DNA of 64,000 nucleotides from Paenibacillus tritici. Lineage in GTDB: Bacteria; Bacillota; Bacilli; Paenibacillales; Paenibacillaceae. The stretch's first letter is position 1. Every line of letters begins with the position of its first letter. A program made the position numbers and the translations under genes. This document shows positions 9,414-17,699 of the stretch, piece by piece. The notes beneath the pieces were generated by a model. The model ran no database searches, was not told the origin of the DNA, and worked only from the letters and a program-made list of their open reading frames with translations. The stretch lies in contig NZ_JABMKX010000006.1 of NCBI RefSeq assembly GCF_013204885.1, forward strand, positions 330,579 to 394,578, in the 5' to 3' direction.

Positions 9414-10520
9414 CTAGAAAATGCGATGCTTCCAGCCGTTCAGCTTGGCGACAGCCTCGACATAGTAATAGTCACCGTAGATCAGCGATACATCAACGAA
9501 GGAGTCGCCGCTGCCTGCACCATGGAGCAGAATCGCTTCATGCTCCGGCTGGTCCCAGGTGGCATAGTTCTCGGTCAGTGAACGCAGAATCCGCTCTGCG
9601 GCATTGGCGTAGAGGCTTTTCTCGCCAAGCGGCACGATGTCAGCCAGCTCCAGTAAGCCGGATGCCGCGATTGCTGCAGCGGAGCTGTCTTTGAACATCC
9701 GCTTGTCGTCTGCCAGCCGGAAGTCCCAGTAAGGCACATGATCCTCCGGAAGAGCAGAGATGAAGTAATGGGCAATCCGCTTCGAAGTATTCAGGAAACG
9801 TTCATCCCCGGTGTGACGGTAAGTGTTAATGAAGCCATACAGTCCCCAGGCAGCCCCCCGGCTCCAGCAGGATTCAGCGGAATAGCCCTGACCGCCGAAG
9901 TTCTCGATATATGCGCCAGTCTCGGCATCGAAGGAGAGGATATGCTTGGTCGATCCGTCCTCACGCACCCCATACTGCATCGCAGTCTCCGCATGGCTGA
10001 CCGCAATATGTCTATAGCGCGGATCGCCAGTCACCTTGCTTGCCCAGAACAGCAGGGAGATGTTCAGCATGCAGTCGATAATCACCCAGCCGTGTTTGTC
10101 CTCATTCCAGGCGCGGATGAACCTGCCAACCGGATTGTAGCGTGCGGCCAGGAAGTTTGCGGCCTCTAGGCCCCGGCGCAGGCCATCCTCATCCCCGGTC
10201 AGAACGTTCTTGATTACGGCTGTGGCCAGGAACTGGAAACCAACATCATGATGCAGCTCAACGGTCGGCTTAACGAACCATTGTTCCAGCGTCTCATCCC
10301 AGGGCCAGGCCGCATCCTTATAGTGGTCCTTACCGGTCATATCATGCATAATCCAGAGCATCCCCGGCCAGAAGCCGGTTGTCCACCAGTCGGAGGCGAT
10401 ATCATCGAACTTACCATCTTCTCCGGCAAAATGCGGACATTTCCCCCCGATCTGCTCGATCATCCGCGTAACCTTCGTATCCAGCCGGTTCAACACTTCC
10501 TGCCAATATGCTGTGCTCAT
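9414..10520 (-). CDS. GH88 unsaturated glucuronyl hydrolase
   Basis: Protein of 368 aa, the usual size of family GH88, with the alpha/alpha six-barrel signature blocks DWWTTGFWPGMLW, LHHDVGFQF, IIDCMLN, WSRGAAWGLYGF and DSSAAAIAASGLLELA. Asp92 and Asp149 match the two key aspartates of the Bacillus sp. GL1 enzyme (Asp88 and Asp149). The family hydrolyses delta-4,5-unsaturated glucuronic acid from the end of oligosaccharides made by polysaccharide lyases. No signal peptide, so cytoplasmic. The start at 10520 is chosen over the ATG at 10535 because TGGAGG lies 8 bases before it. Its place between two xylosidases suggests the locus also handles uronic-acid-containing chains; which lyase feeds it is not visible here. 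Confidence 0.92.
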   Translation of the reverse strand: MSTAYWQEVLNRLDTKVTRMIEQIGGKCPHFAGEDGKFDDIASDWWTTGFWPGMLWIMHDMTGKDHYKDAAWPWDETLEQWFVKPTVELHHDVGFQFLATAVIKNVLTGDEDGLRRGLEAANFLAARYNPVGRFIRAWNEDKHGWVIIDCMLNISLLFWASKVTGDPRYRHIAVSHAETAMQYGVREDGSTKHILSFDAETGAYIENFGGQGYSAESCWSRGAAWGLYGFINTYRHTGDERFLNTSKRIAHYFISALPEDHVPYWDFRLADDKRMFKDSSAAAIAASGLLELADIVPLGEKSLYANAAERILRSLTENYATWDQPEHEAILLHGAGSGDSFVDVSLIYGDYYYVEAVAKLNGWKHRIF

Positions 10521-10622
10521 CACTGATGCCTCCATTAATTAGAATATGGCCTCAGTATAGCGTCCTATGCTTATAGAAAGTTGCACTTTGATATGAAGAA
10601 ATATTGTTATATTGTCATATGA

Positions 10623-11483
10623 CTACATGTTCCCTTTCCGGTACTTCAGCGGAGTGGTCCCGAGGACCCGCTTGAACAGCTGATTGAAATAGGAGGCGTT
10701 CGGGAAGCCGACGGCGATGCCGATCTGCTCCACAGCCATATCGGTAGTTCCGAGCAGCCGGCAGGCCTGCTTGAGCCGCCGGGCGGTGAGATAGTCGACC
10801 AGACGGCCGCCCGTTTCCTGATGAAAGATCCGCGAGACATAGGATTTCGAGAGATGAGTCTCCTCCGCAAGCTGATCCAGATTCACCTCTTCCTGATAAT
10901 GCGCCTCTATCCAGTTCATGATCTGCTCCGAATACCGGAGATTCCTCCGTTCCCCTGTATGGATCAGCGACTGCCCGCCTGTTCCCAGGCAGCTGAGCAA
11001 CTGCAGGAGCAACATCGTGATATCCTCAGTATCCTCCTCTAAGGATTGGTTCCGGCACTGGTTGTAGTTCTCGTAGACCCATTCCATAGTCTCGAAGCGG
11101 TCCCCGAGATCAAAGCCGCAATACGGGTTGTCCCCCTGCCAGAGAGCAGAGAATAATGCCTTACGCTTGCTGAAGCCCTGCAGCAGATTCTCGGCAATAT
11201 GGGGATCGAGATAGAAGATCGTGCGTACGAATGGGCGGGCTGGTGACACTTCTGAATAGATCCGGTGCAGCTGATACGGCTGGAAAAAGAAAAGCATGCC
11301 CGGCCGGATATCATACATCTGCTGATTCACAACAATGCTGCCCTGCCCGCCGTGTACGAGCATGATTTCACAGCACTGATGCCAGTGGTAATATCCTTTG
11401 TAATGGTCATCCGTATAGATGCGGTAGTCCCAGATGAGAGACTGCCGGTTCGCAAACAGAACAGGTTCGAATAGCTGTTTCAT
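10623..11483 (-). CDS. AraC-family transcriptional regulator with cupin domain (2)
   Basis: Protein of about 286 aa: N-terminal cupin-type sensor (YYHWHQCCEIMLVHGG) and C-terminal double helix-turn-helix (LDQLAEETHLSKSYVSRIFH and VEQIGIAVGFPNASYFNQLF), the AraC/XylS layout. The frame is open to a TTG at 11519, but the ATG at 11483 gives the usual family N-terminus (MKQLFEPVLF); the ribosome site is not decisive. It is divergent from the GH43 xylosidase gene and lies head-to-tail behind the GH88 gene, so it probably controls one or both. Two TATAAT-like boxes are present just upstream on its strand (about 11525-11545). Confidence 0.87.
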   Translation of the reverse strand: MKQLFEPVLFANRQSLIWDYRIYTDDHYKGYYHWHQCCEIMLVHGGQGSIVVNQQMYDIRPGMLFFFQPYQLHRIYSEVSPARPFVRTIFYLDPHIAENLLQGFSKRKALFSALWQGDNPYCGFDLGDRFETMEWVYENYNQCRNQSLEEDTEDITMLLLQLLSCLGTGGQSLIHTGERRNLRYSEQIMNWIEAHYQEEVNLDQLAEETHLSKSYVSRIFHQETGGRLVDYLTARRLKQACRLLGTTDMAVEQIGIAVGFPNASYFNQLFKRVLGTTPLKYRKGNM

Positions 11484-11645
11484 AACACTCTCTAACGCCT
11501 CCAACAAGACAAAATACAAACATTTTATTATAACCCATTATAACTTTCTGCTCTCTCAGCGGCTACAATAAAAACGGGGATTCTTCAATAGAATCCAAGA
11601 GATACAATTCATTCTGTAACTTACATTAATCAGGGGGTAACATTT

Positions 11646-13253
11646 ATGGCTCCAATCATTGTTAATCCGGTGCTGACCGGTTTTCATCCCGATCCGTCTT
11701 TCCTTAGGGTAGGGGATGATTATTATATCGCAACCTCCACCTTCGAATGGTTCCCCGGTGTGGAGATTCATCATTCCCGTGATCTGGTACACTGGCATAC
11801 GCTTACCCGTGCGCTGACCGAGACCTCACAGGTCGACCTGCGCGGCAACGGAAGCTCCGGCTCCATCTGGGCGCCGGCACTATCCTATGACAACGGCTTG
11901 TATTACCTGCTGTATACGGATGTGAAGTCCCGCTCAAGTGTCTATAAGGATCTGCATAACTATCTGATTACGGCTGCCAGTCTTGAAGGACCCTGGAGCC
12001 CGCCGGTAAGGCTGAACGGCAGCGGGTTCGATCCGTTCCTGTTTCATGACAGAGACGGACGCAAATGGCTGCTGAATATGCGCTGGGACTTCCGGCAGAA
12101 TCACAGCAATTTCTCCGGCATCGTCATGCAGGAGTATGACCCTGAGAGCGGCAGGCTGACCGGTCCTATTCATGAAATATACCAGGGGACTCCTGCAGGA
12201 GTAACGGAAGGACCGCAATTGTACAAGCGCGGGGATTACTACTATCTGCTGGTTGCCGAAGGGGGTACCGGAGTGAATCATATGGTCACGATGGCCCGCA
12301 GCCGCAGCCTGACGGGACCTTATGAGACCGATCCGGATTACCCTATTATGACGACGGCTCATGATCTGGCCTATGCTTTCCAGCAGGCAGGGCACGGCTC
12401 ACTGGTGGAGACACAGTCCGGGGAATGGTACATGGCTCATCTGTGTACCCGCCCGATTCCGGGAACGGGCAAGCTCAATCCGCTGGGCCGGGAGACGGCT
12501 ATCCAGCGCTGCGTATGGACGGAGGACGGCTGGCTGCGCCTGGCGCACGGCGGGAAGCTGCCGGCCCTGCGGAGCGAAGCACCGGAGCTTTCCCCGCACC
12601 CGTTCGATGCCTTGCCGGAGCGGGATGATTTTGACGGCAGTGTGCTGGGTTATCCTTACCAGAGTCTGCGCGTACCGTTCGATGAATCATGGGTGAGCTT
12701 GCAGGAGCGTCCCGGCTTCTTACGGCTCCGCGGCCGGGAATCCCTGGCATCGCTGTTTGACCAGAGTCTGATCGGGAGGCCGATTCAGCATTTCTCCTGC
12801 ACCGTGACTACCTGCCTGGAATTCAAGCCGGACAGCTTCCTGCAGATGGCCGGGCTGGTGCTCTACTATGATGACAAGGATTACTATTATCTTCGCGTAA
12901 CAGCGGATGAGCTCAGAGGGGTGGCTCTGGGAGTCGTAATGTGTCAGGCCGGCAAATATGGGGAAATTTCCTCCATGCAGATATCGGTGAAGGACTGGGA
13001 GCGTTACTATTTGAAGGCAGAGATTAACGGCAGAGAGATTATGTTCTACGCTTCGCGGGACGGGGAGGTCTGGACAGCGATGTGCACGCCGCTTGATTTC
13101 GGCACCCTCTCGGATGAGCATGGCGGCAAGCTGGGCTTCACCGGATCTTATGCCGGGATCTGCGCACAGGACCTGGACCAGCAGGCGAAGGCGGCGTATT
13201 TTGACTACTTCGAATATACAGGCGTGGACTTATCAGGCGGGCACAGCGTGTAG
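11646..13253 (+). CDS. GH43 beta-xylosidase
   Basis: Protein of 535 aa: an N-terminal five-bladed beta-propeller GH43 domain (about 1-320) followed by a C-terminal beta-sandwich (about 325-525), the arrangement of the GH43 beta-xylosidases such as XynB3. Catalytic residues are visible as Asp16 (GFHPDPS, general base), Asp129 (GFDPFLF, pKa modulator) and Glu188 (VTEGPQLY, general acid). No signal peptide, so it works on imported xylo-oligosaccharides, with inverting chemistry, next to the retaining GH52 enzyme of this locus. GGGGG lies 8 bases before the ATG. Some family members also have arabinofuranosidase activity. Confidence 0.95.
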   Translation: MAPIIVNPVLTGFHPDPSFLRVGDDYYIATSTFEWFPGVEIHHSRDLVHWHTLTRALTETSQVDLRGNGSSGSIWAPALSYDNGLYYLLYTDVKSRSSVYKDLHNYLITAASLEGPWSPPVRLNGSGFDPFLFHDRDGRKWLLNMRWDFRQNHSNFSGIVMQEYDPESGRLTGPIHEIYQGTPAGVTEGPQLYKRGDYYYLLVAEGGTGVNHMVTMARSRSLTGPYETDPDYPIMTTAHDLAYAFQQAGHGSLVETQSGEWYMAHLCTRPIPGTGKLNPLGRETAIQRCVWTEDGWLRLAHGGKLPALRSEAPELSPHPFDALPERDDFDGSVLGYPYQSLRVPFDESWVSLQERPGFLRLRGRESLASLFDQSLIGRPIQHFSCTVTTCLEFKPDSFLQMAGLVLYYDDKDYYYLRVTADELRGVALGVVMCQAGKYGEISSMQISVKDWERYYLKAEINGREIMFYASRDGEVWTAMCTPLDFGTLSDEHGGKLGFTGSYAGICAQDLDQQAKAAYFDYFEYTGVDLSGGHSV

Positions 13254-13262
13254 CTCTACAGC

Positions 13263-14363
13263 TTAGGAGGCAGCGGCCCGCTGCCTCACTTTGTATACTA
13301 TGAGAATAAGCAGGGGAAGTCCGAGCGACAGACTTAGATTCCAGTCCACCCAGAACGGGGGGATTTCTTTGACATAGAAGATGATGTCCTTGGAGATGAG
13401 CTGAGACAGTCCGTAGATCAGGAACGCGACAGGGAAGATTAGAGGGCGGTGGCTTTTCAGCTTGAAGATTTGCGCGGTTCCGAGTACGAAGGCATAGAAG
13501 TAGAGTGCTGTTTTGAAATAGGTCGTGATAATCCAGGCGGTAGCCATAAGTGCTTCGAGCCGCTGCAGAAAGTTGGCGATATTGATTTTTTGGGCCAGGA
13601 TATAGGCGGCATAGAAATTATGCTCGGAGAAATAGACGCCGAGCACGGTCAGCGAGAGAAAGAGGATCAGGTTCAAACCTGCTGAACCCAGGCAGAGCGC
13701 AATGAAGATATCACGGTTAATCTTACTGTTCTTGCGGGTGTAAGGATAGATCATGAAGAATACGCAGATCTCTCCGAAGGGATAAAATACGCCGATCATG
13801 ATCGTATGCAGCATATCCGGCAAGGGTGTAGTCATCATGGGATAGACACGGTCCAGCCGGACCTGCGGAAATAAGAGCACCATCAGGGCCACCAAGAATA
13901 GAGCAAACAACGGAAAAAACACCTGCGCTGCCCGGCCGACCGTCTCAAGCCCCAGACGCAGACCGTACACCAGCAGAACAATGCTCATGAACCGGATCAC
14001 TCCGCCGGGAGTTCCCTCGTAGATCTGGGTACACATGAAATCCTCAATCTCCCGGACATACGTAGAGGCCGCGATGATGAAGAAGAACAGATAGTACCCG
14101 CCTACCGCGCTGCCTAGCCATTTCCCCAGCACCTGCCGGCTGATCTCAATAATATTTTGGTCCGGACTGATATTCGCTACTACAACAAACAGGAAGACTA
14201 GTGCAATCCCCGGCGGAATGCTGAACAAGGCGGCGATCCAGGCATCCTGATGGGCTTCAGAAGTCATGGCTGCAGGATAGACCAGGGCCATATCCCCGAT
14301 AAAAGTGAAAAGACCGAGGATTACCAACTGTGCTGTGCTGATCCGCTCTTTTTCAATACTCAT
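13263..14363 (-). CDS. GerAB-type spore germination transporter (receptor B subunit)
   Basis: Membrane protein of 366 aa with about ten hydrophobic helices and the GerAB/GerKB family features of the APC superfamily: a short N-terminal MSIEKERISTAQLVILGLF and the EIEDFM-YEGTP region. In spores such proteins bind the germinant within the inner-membrane receptor complex. Normally the B gene lies between A and C in one operon; here it is divergent from the A and C genes, 179 bases apart. A CATACTA box upstream suggests forespore sigma-G control. The final codons contain a GAGGCAGCGG/CCGCTGCCTC hairpin shared with the convergent GH43 gene, 9 bases away. Confidence 0.92.
   Translation of the reverse strand: MSIEKERISTAQLVILGLFTFIGDMALVYPAAMTSEAHQDAWIAALFSIPPGIALVFLFVVVANISPDQNIIEISRQVLGKWLGSAVGGYYLFFFIIAASTYVREIEDFMCTQIYEGTPGGVIRFMSIVLLVYGLRLGLETVGRAAQVFFPLFALFLVALMVLLFPQVRLDRVYPMMTTPLPDMLHTIMIGVFYPFGEICVFFMIYPYTRKNSKINRDIFIALCLGSAGLNLILFLSLTVLGVYFSEHNFYAAYILAQKINIANFLQRLEALMATAWIITTYFKTALYFYAFVLGTAQIFKLKSHRPLIFPVAFLIYGLSQLISKDIIFYVKEIPPFWVDWNLSLSLGLPLLILIVYKVRQRAAAS
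13266..13292. terminator. hairpin at the GH43/GerAB-like convergent ends
   Basis: Perfect stem GAGGCAGCGG / CCGCTGCCTC with a one-base loop centre, inside the last codons of the minus-strand gene and 13 bases past the GH43 stop. The T run after it is weak on the plus strand, so it is a possible rather than certain terminator. Confidence 0.4.
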
Positions 14364-14418
14364 CTCTATCCCCCCTTTACATGTGACCTCCAGGACCTAT
14401 GAAAACCGAAACTCCTCT

Positions 14419-14447
14419 TAGTATGGCATCCCCTTCCATAATTATGT
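14419..14447 (-). promoter_or_regulatory. possible sigma-G promoter of the GerAB-like gene
   Basis: On the minus strand, ACATA and CATACTA are 17 bases apart, against a sigma-G consensus of GHATR and CATWHTA about 18 bases apart. The -10 match is perfect and the -35 matches four of five. Forespore expression is expected for germinant receptors. Confidence 0.42.
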
Positions 14448-14542
14448 GAATCCAGTACGGGTCTGAATTTGAGGAATAATTATCAAGCAATGCTACCAAA
14501 CTAACCGGAATAGAATGTTCACGGGAAGGAGAGGTGGCCCGG

Positions 14543-16051
14543 ATGAAGAGTACGGTGGAGGGGAAGTTATCCAGCCGGCTGGAGGTCAATCATGAACAGC
14601 TGTACAAGCTGCTGGGCGAGAGTACTGACCTGGTGAGAAAACAGCTGAAGCTGGGAGAGCATACGGAGCTGGCTATTTTTTATATTGATGGCCTGATAGA
14701 TAATCAGCTGCTGCATAATTCGATTCTGTATTCGCTTCAGGAGGGACGGACCTCGGCTCTTCTGGAAGAACAGGACCCGGATAAGAAAATAGAAATCTTG
14801 ACCAGCCGTGTGCTGATGGCCGGCGATCTTACCGTGGTTCAGGATTACGCCCAGTTCGTACACGACCTGTTATCCGGCAACGTGATGCTGATGGTGGAAG
14901 GGACGGACTCAGCGCTGCGGATCGGTCTTCCCGGCTGGGAGGACCGCGGGGTAAGCGAGCCCAGCTCGCAGTCGGTGGTCCGCGGACCGATGGAGGGGTT
15001 CAGCGAGAATCTGCGGACCAACACTGCGTTAATCCGGCGCAAAATCAAAGACAGTCAATTGTGGCTGGAAACGATGCAGATCGGCCGCGTCACCCAGACC
15101 AGTGTCTCGATTATGTATCTCAGCCACATTGCGAATAAAGAGCTGGTGCAGGAGGTGAAGCGGCGCCTGAACAGCATTGATACGGACAGCATTCTGGAGA
15201 GCGGCTATATCGAGGAATTTATTCAGGATAAGGTGGCGACACCCTTTCCCACGATCTATAACAGTGACCGGCCGGATACCATCGCGGCGGGGATTTTGGA
15301 AGGGAAGGTGGCTATCTTAGTCGATGGCACCCCCTTTGTGCTGCTGGCCCCAACTGTATTTGTCTCCTTCTTTCAGTCGGCGGAGGATTATTACCAGCGG
15401 GCGGATATCTCTACCCTGCTGCGGTTCATCCGGTTTCTGGCTTTTTTTATCACCTTGTTTGCCCCTGCGTTCTATGTGGCTATCACAACCTATCATCAGG
15501 AGATGATTCCGACCAATCTGGTAATCAGCCTGGCGGCGCAGCGGGAGACGGTGCCGTTTCCGACTTTTGTCGAAGCACTGATGATGGAATTGACCTATGA
15601 GATTCTGCGGGAAGCAGGCGTACGGATTCCTAAGAATGTGGGTCAGGCTGTATCCATCGTCGGAACGCTGGTTATTGGGCAGGCGGCGGTTGCGGCAGGG
15701 TTCATCTCCTCGGCGATGGTCATCATTGTATCCATTACAGCGATCTCAAGCTTTGTGATTCCCGAAGCCGGAATGTCCATCGCCGCACGCATTATCCGGT
15801 TTTTCCTGATTGCGCTGGCCGGGTTCATGGGTCTGTACGGAATATTGTGCGGAGTATTCTTAGTGGTGCTGCATCTCGTCAGCCTGCGCTCCTTCGGCGT
15901 TCCTTATATGAGTCCGCTGGGGCCCTTCCGGCCGACAGACCTTAAGGATTCTATCTTCAGGTTCCCCTGGCCGTTCCTCAGAACAAGACCGCAAGAGAAT
16001 AGAACACAGAATCTGCACCGCCAGAACAGATCCAAACGCGGAGGTTCCTGA
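14543..16051 (+). CDS. GerAA-type spore germination protein (receptor A subunit)
   Basis: Protein of 502 aa with the GerA family layout: a large N-terminal soluble domain (about 1-285, including RRKIKDSQLWLE and IMYLSHIANKELV), then a C-terminal block of about five to six membrane helices with the conserved stretch AITTYHQEMIPTNLVISLAAQ and a Pro/Gly-rich end (GVPYMSPLGPFRPTDLKD). ATG at 14543 is preferred to the in-frame GTG at 14534 because GGAGAGG is 8 bases upstream. It forms an operon with the C subunit (1 base gap) and a small membrane protein. The receptor releases ions from dormant spores on sensing nutrients. Confidence 0.95.
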   Translation: MKSTVEGKLSSRLEVNHEQLYKLLGESTDLVRKQLKLGEHTELAIFYIDGLIDNQLLHNSILYSLQEGRTSALLEEQDPDKKIEILTSRVLMAGDLTVVQDYAQFVHDLLSGNVMLMVEGTDSALRIGLPGWEDRGVSEPSSQSVVRGPMEGFSENLRTNTALIRRKIKDSQLWLETMQIGRVTQTSVSIMYLSHIANKELVQEVKRRLNSIDTDSILESGYIEEFIQDKVATPFPTIYNSDRPDTIAAGILEGKVAILVDGTPFVLLAPTVFVSFFQSAEDYYQRADISTLLRFIRFLAFFITLFAPAFYVAITTYHQEMIPTNLVISLAAQRETVPFPTFVEALMMELTYEILREAGVRIPKNVGQAVSIVGTLVIGQAAVAAGFISSAMVIIVSITAISSFVIPEAGMSIAARIIRFFLIALAGFMGLYGILCGVFLVVLHLVSLRSFGVPYMSPLGPFRPTDLKDSIFRFPWPFLRTRPQENRTQNLHRQNRSKRGGS

Positions 16052-16052
16052 T

Positions 16053-17276
16053 ATGACAAGCCGAATTAAGAGAGCCGTTGCTGTTTGCCTTCCCCTCCTG
16101 CTGGTTTCGCTGCTGCTTAGCGGGTGCTGGGAGAGGAAGGAGCTGAATGAACTGGCCTTTGTGCTGGCGCTGGGCCTCGATAAAGCGGAGAACGGCTACA
16201 ACGTAACGATGCAGGTGGTCATCCCCTCCTCGATCTCTTCACAGAATGCGGGAGGAACGGGGGGAAGCGGTGTTCCCGTGGTTGTGTATAATTTTACAGT
16301 GCCAACGGTCTATGAATCCCTCCGTAAGTTCAATCTGATCAGCTCCCGTTCTCCCTATCTGGGCCATATCCGGGTGCTGGTGATCGGGGAAGAGCTGGCA
16401 CGGGAAGGGGTGGGCGAGACGCTGGATGTGATCAAAAGAAGCCGGGAGCCGCGCATGGACTTCTATGTGATGGTTGCACGGAAGACAACTGCCGAGAATG
16501 TGCTGAAGGTGCTGACTCCGCTGGACCGGCTGCCGGCCACTAAATTATTCAGTTCCCTTGACAAGTCCTACAGGATTTCATCCAAGACCGTCGCGGTTAC
16601 ATTGGATCAATTCATCGAGGACCTGCTCCTCCAAGGGGAGAGTCCTGTATTAACCGGAGTGGAGGTGGAGGGGGATCCCGAAGCAGGCAGTGAGAAAAGC
16701 AATGTGGAACAGACGGACCCCAGAACGAAACTTCACTATGAGAGTGTGGCCGTATTCAGAAAGGATAAGCTGGTGGGCTGGATAGATGATAACTTAACGG
16801 TTGGCTTCAATTATGTGACTGATAATGTCACCAAGAATACAGGGCATTTCAAAGACGAAACCGGAAGCCTGATTATTATAGAGGCGCTTACCTCTGCTAC
16901 CAGCCGGAAGGTGAAATTCATAGACGGCGAGCCGCATATTTTTTTGAGTGTGGAAACGTTATCCAATGTAGAGGAAGTTGAAGGCGCGGATAAGCTGGAT
17001 ACGGAGGCCAAGATCAGATCACTGGAAGAGAAGACGGAGGCCCGGACTGTAAAGCGGATGAAAGATGCTGTAGAGGGAATCAGCAAGCAGTTCAATGTGG
17101 ATATCTTCGGCTTCGGCCAGTCCATATACCGCAAGAGCCCCAAGGCATGGCAGAGACTGAAGGAACAGAAGGGAGAAGACTATCTCAGAACACTCCCTAT
17201 CCATTACGAGGCTAGTGTGACGATCAACCGGATCGGTACGATTGATAATTCATTTCTTGACGAGATTAAGGAGTGA
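16053..17276 (+). CDS. GerAC-type spore germination lipoprotein (receptor C subunit)
   Basis: Protein of 407 aa with a lipoprotein signal (lipobox LLSGC followed by WERKELNELA, the classic Ger(x)C N-terminus) and the three-domain GerAC fold ending in the conserved NVDIFGFGQSIYRKSPKAW region. Anchored on the outer face of the spore inner membrane as the third subunit of the germinant receptor. GGAGG is 8 bases before the ATG, which lies one base after the A-subunit stop. Confidence 0.95.
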   Translation: MTSRIKRAVAVCLPLLLVSLLLSGCWERKELNELAFVLALGLDKAENGYNVTMQVVIPSSISSQNAGGTGGSGVPVVVYNFTVPTVYESLRKFNLISSRSPYLGHIRVLVIGEELAREGVGETLDVIKRSREPRMDFYVMVARKTTAENVLKVLTPLDRLPATKLFSSLDKSYRISSKTVAVTLDQFIEDLLLQGESPVLTGVEVEGDPEAGSEKSNVEQTDPRTKLHYESVAVFRKDKLVGWIDDNLTVGFNYVTDNVTKNTGHFKDETGSLIIIEALTSATSRKVKFIDGEPHIFLSVETLSNVEEVEGADKLDTEAKIRSLEEKTEARTVKRMKDAVEGISKQFNVDIFGFGQSIYRKSPKAWQRLKEQKGEDYLRTLPIHYEASVTINRIGTIDNSFLDEIKE

Positions 17277-17282
17277 GGCTGT

Positions 17283-17513
17283 ATGCTGCTGGTGCTGATG
17301 TTTGCTCTGATTGCCGCAGGCTGTGCAGCCATAGATCTGTCCTCCCTGAAGGGCAGGCAGAAGCGGCGTGACCGTGTGGTCTGGGGGCTGCTGTGGATCG
17401 TTGGAATGGCTGCCACGATATGCACGCTGCTCAAAATTCAGGTTCCCAGCCCGCTGCTGCTGATTATATTCATCTTCAAGCCGATCAATGATCTGGTATC
17501 TTCATGGTTCTGA
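17283..17513 (+). CDS. small two-helix membrane protein of the germination operon
   Basis: A 76-aa protein with two hydrophobic helices (about 2-17 and 33-68) joined by a basic loop (KGRQKRRDR). GGAG ribosome site, ATG 6 bases after the GerAC stop. Small membrane proteins of this kind, called D subunits, accompany several gerA-type operons in Bacillus and modulate receptor activity; assignment here rests on size, topology and position only. Confidence 0.7.
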   Translation: MLLVLMFALIAAGCAAIDLSSLKGRQKRRDRVVWGLLWIVGMAATICTLLKIQVPSPLLLIIFIFKPINDLVSSWF

Positions 17514-17533
17514 TCATGGGTTCGGAGCATCAT

Positions 17534-17566
17534 AGCAGGTCTTCTAATGGAAGGCCTGCTGTTTGG
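17534..17566 (+). terminator. terminator after the germination operon
   Basis: A 10-bp stem AGCAGGTCTT / AAGGCCTGCT (one T-G pair) with a 7-base loop, followed by a short, interrupted T-rich stretch. Confidence 0.6.
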
Positions 17567-17602
17567 CATGTTTGGGTAATTATCGTAAATGTCGAATTGA
17601 GA

Positions 17603-17631
17603 TTGACGAATTGATTTTATAGTCGTATGAT
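17603..17631 (+). promoter_or_regulatory. sigma-A promoter of zwf
   Basis: TTGACG, 17 bases, TATGAT. Two mismatches to consensus in total and ideal spacing, 62 bases before the zwf ribosome site. Confidence 0.8.
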
Positions 17632-17699
17632 GTGTTATAAAGTTCCTGAGTAATAATAAGTAACTATATAATAAAATAATAACAACGGGAGGAATGAAA

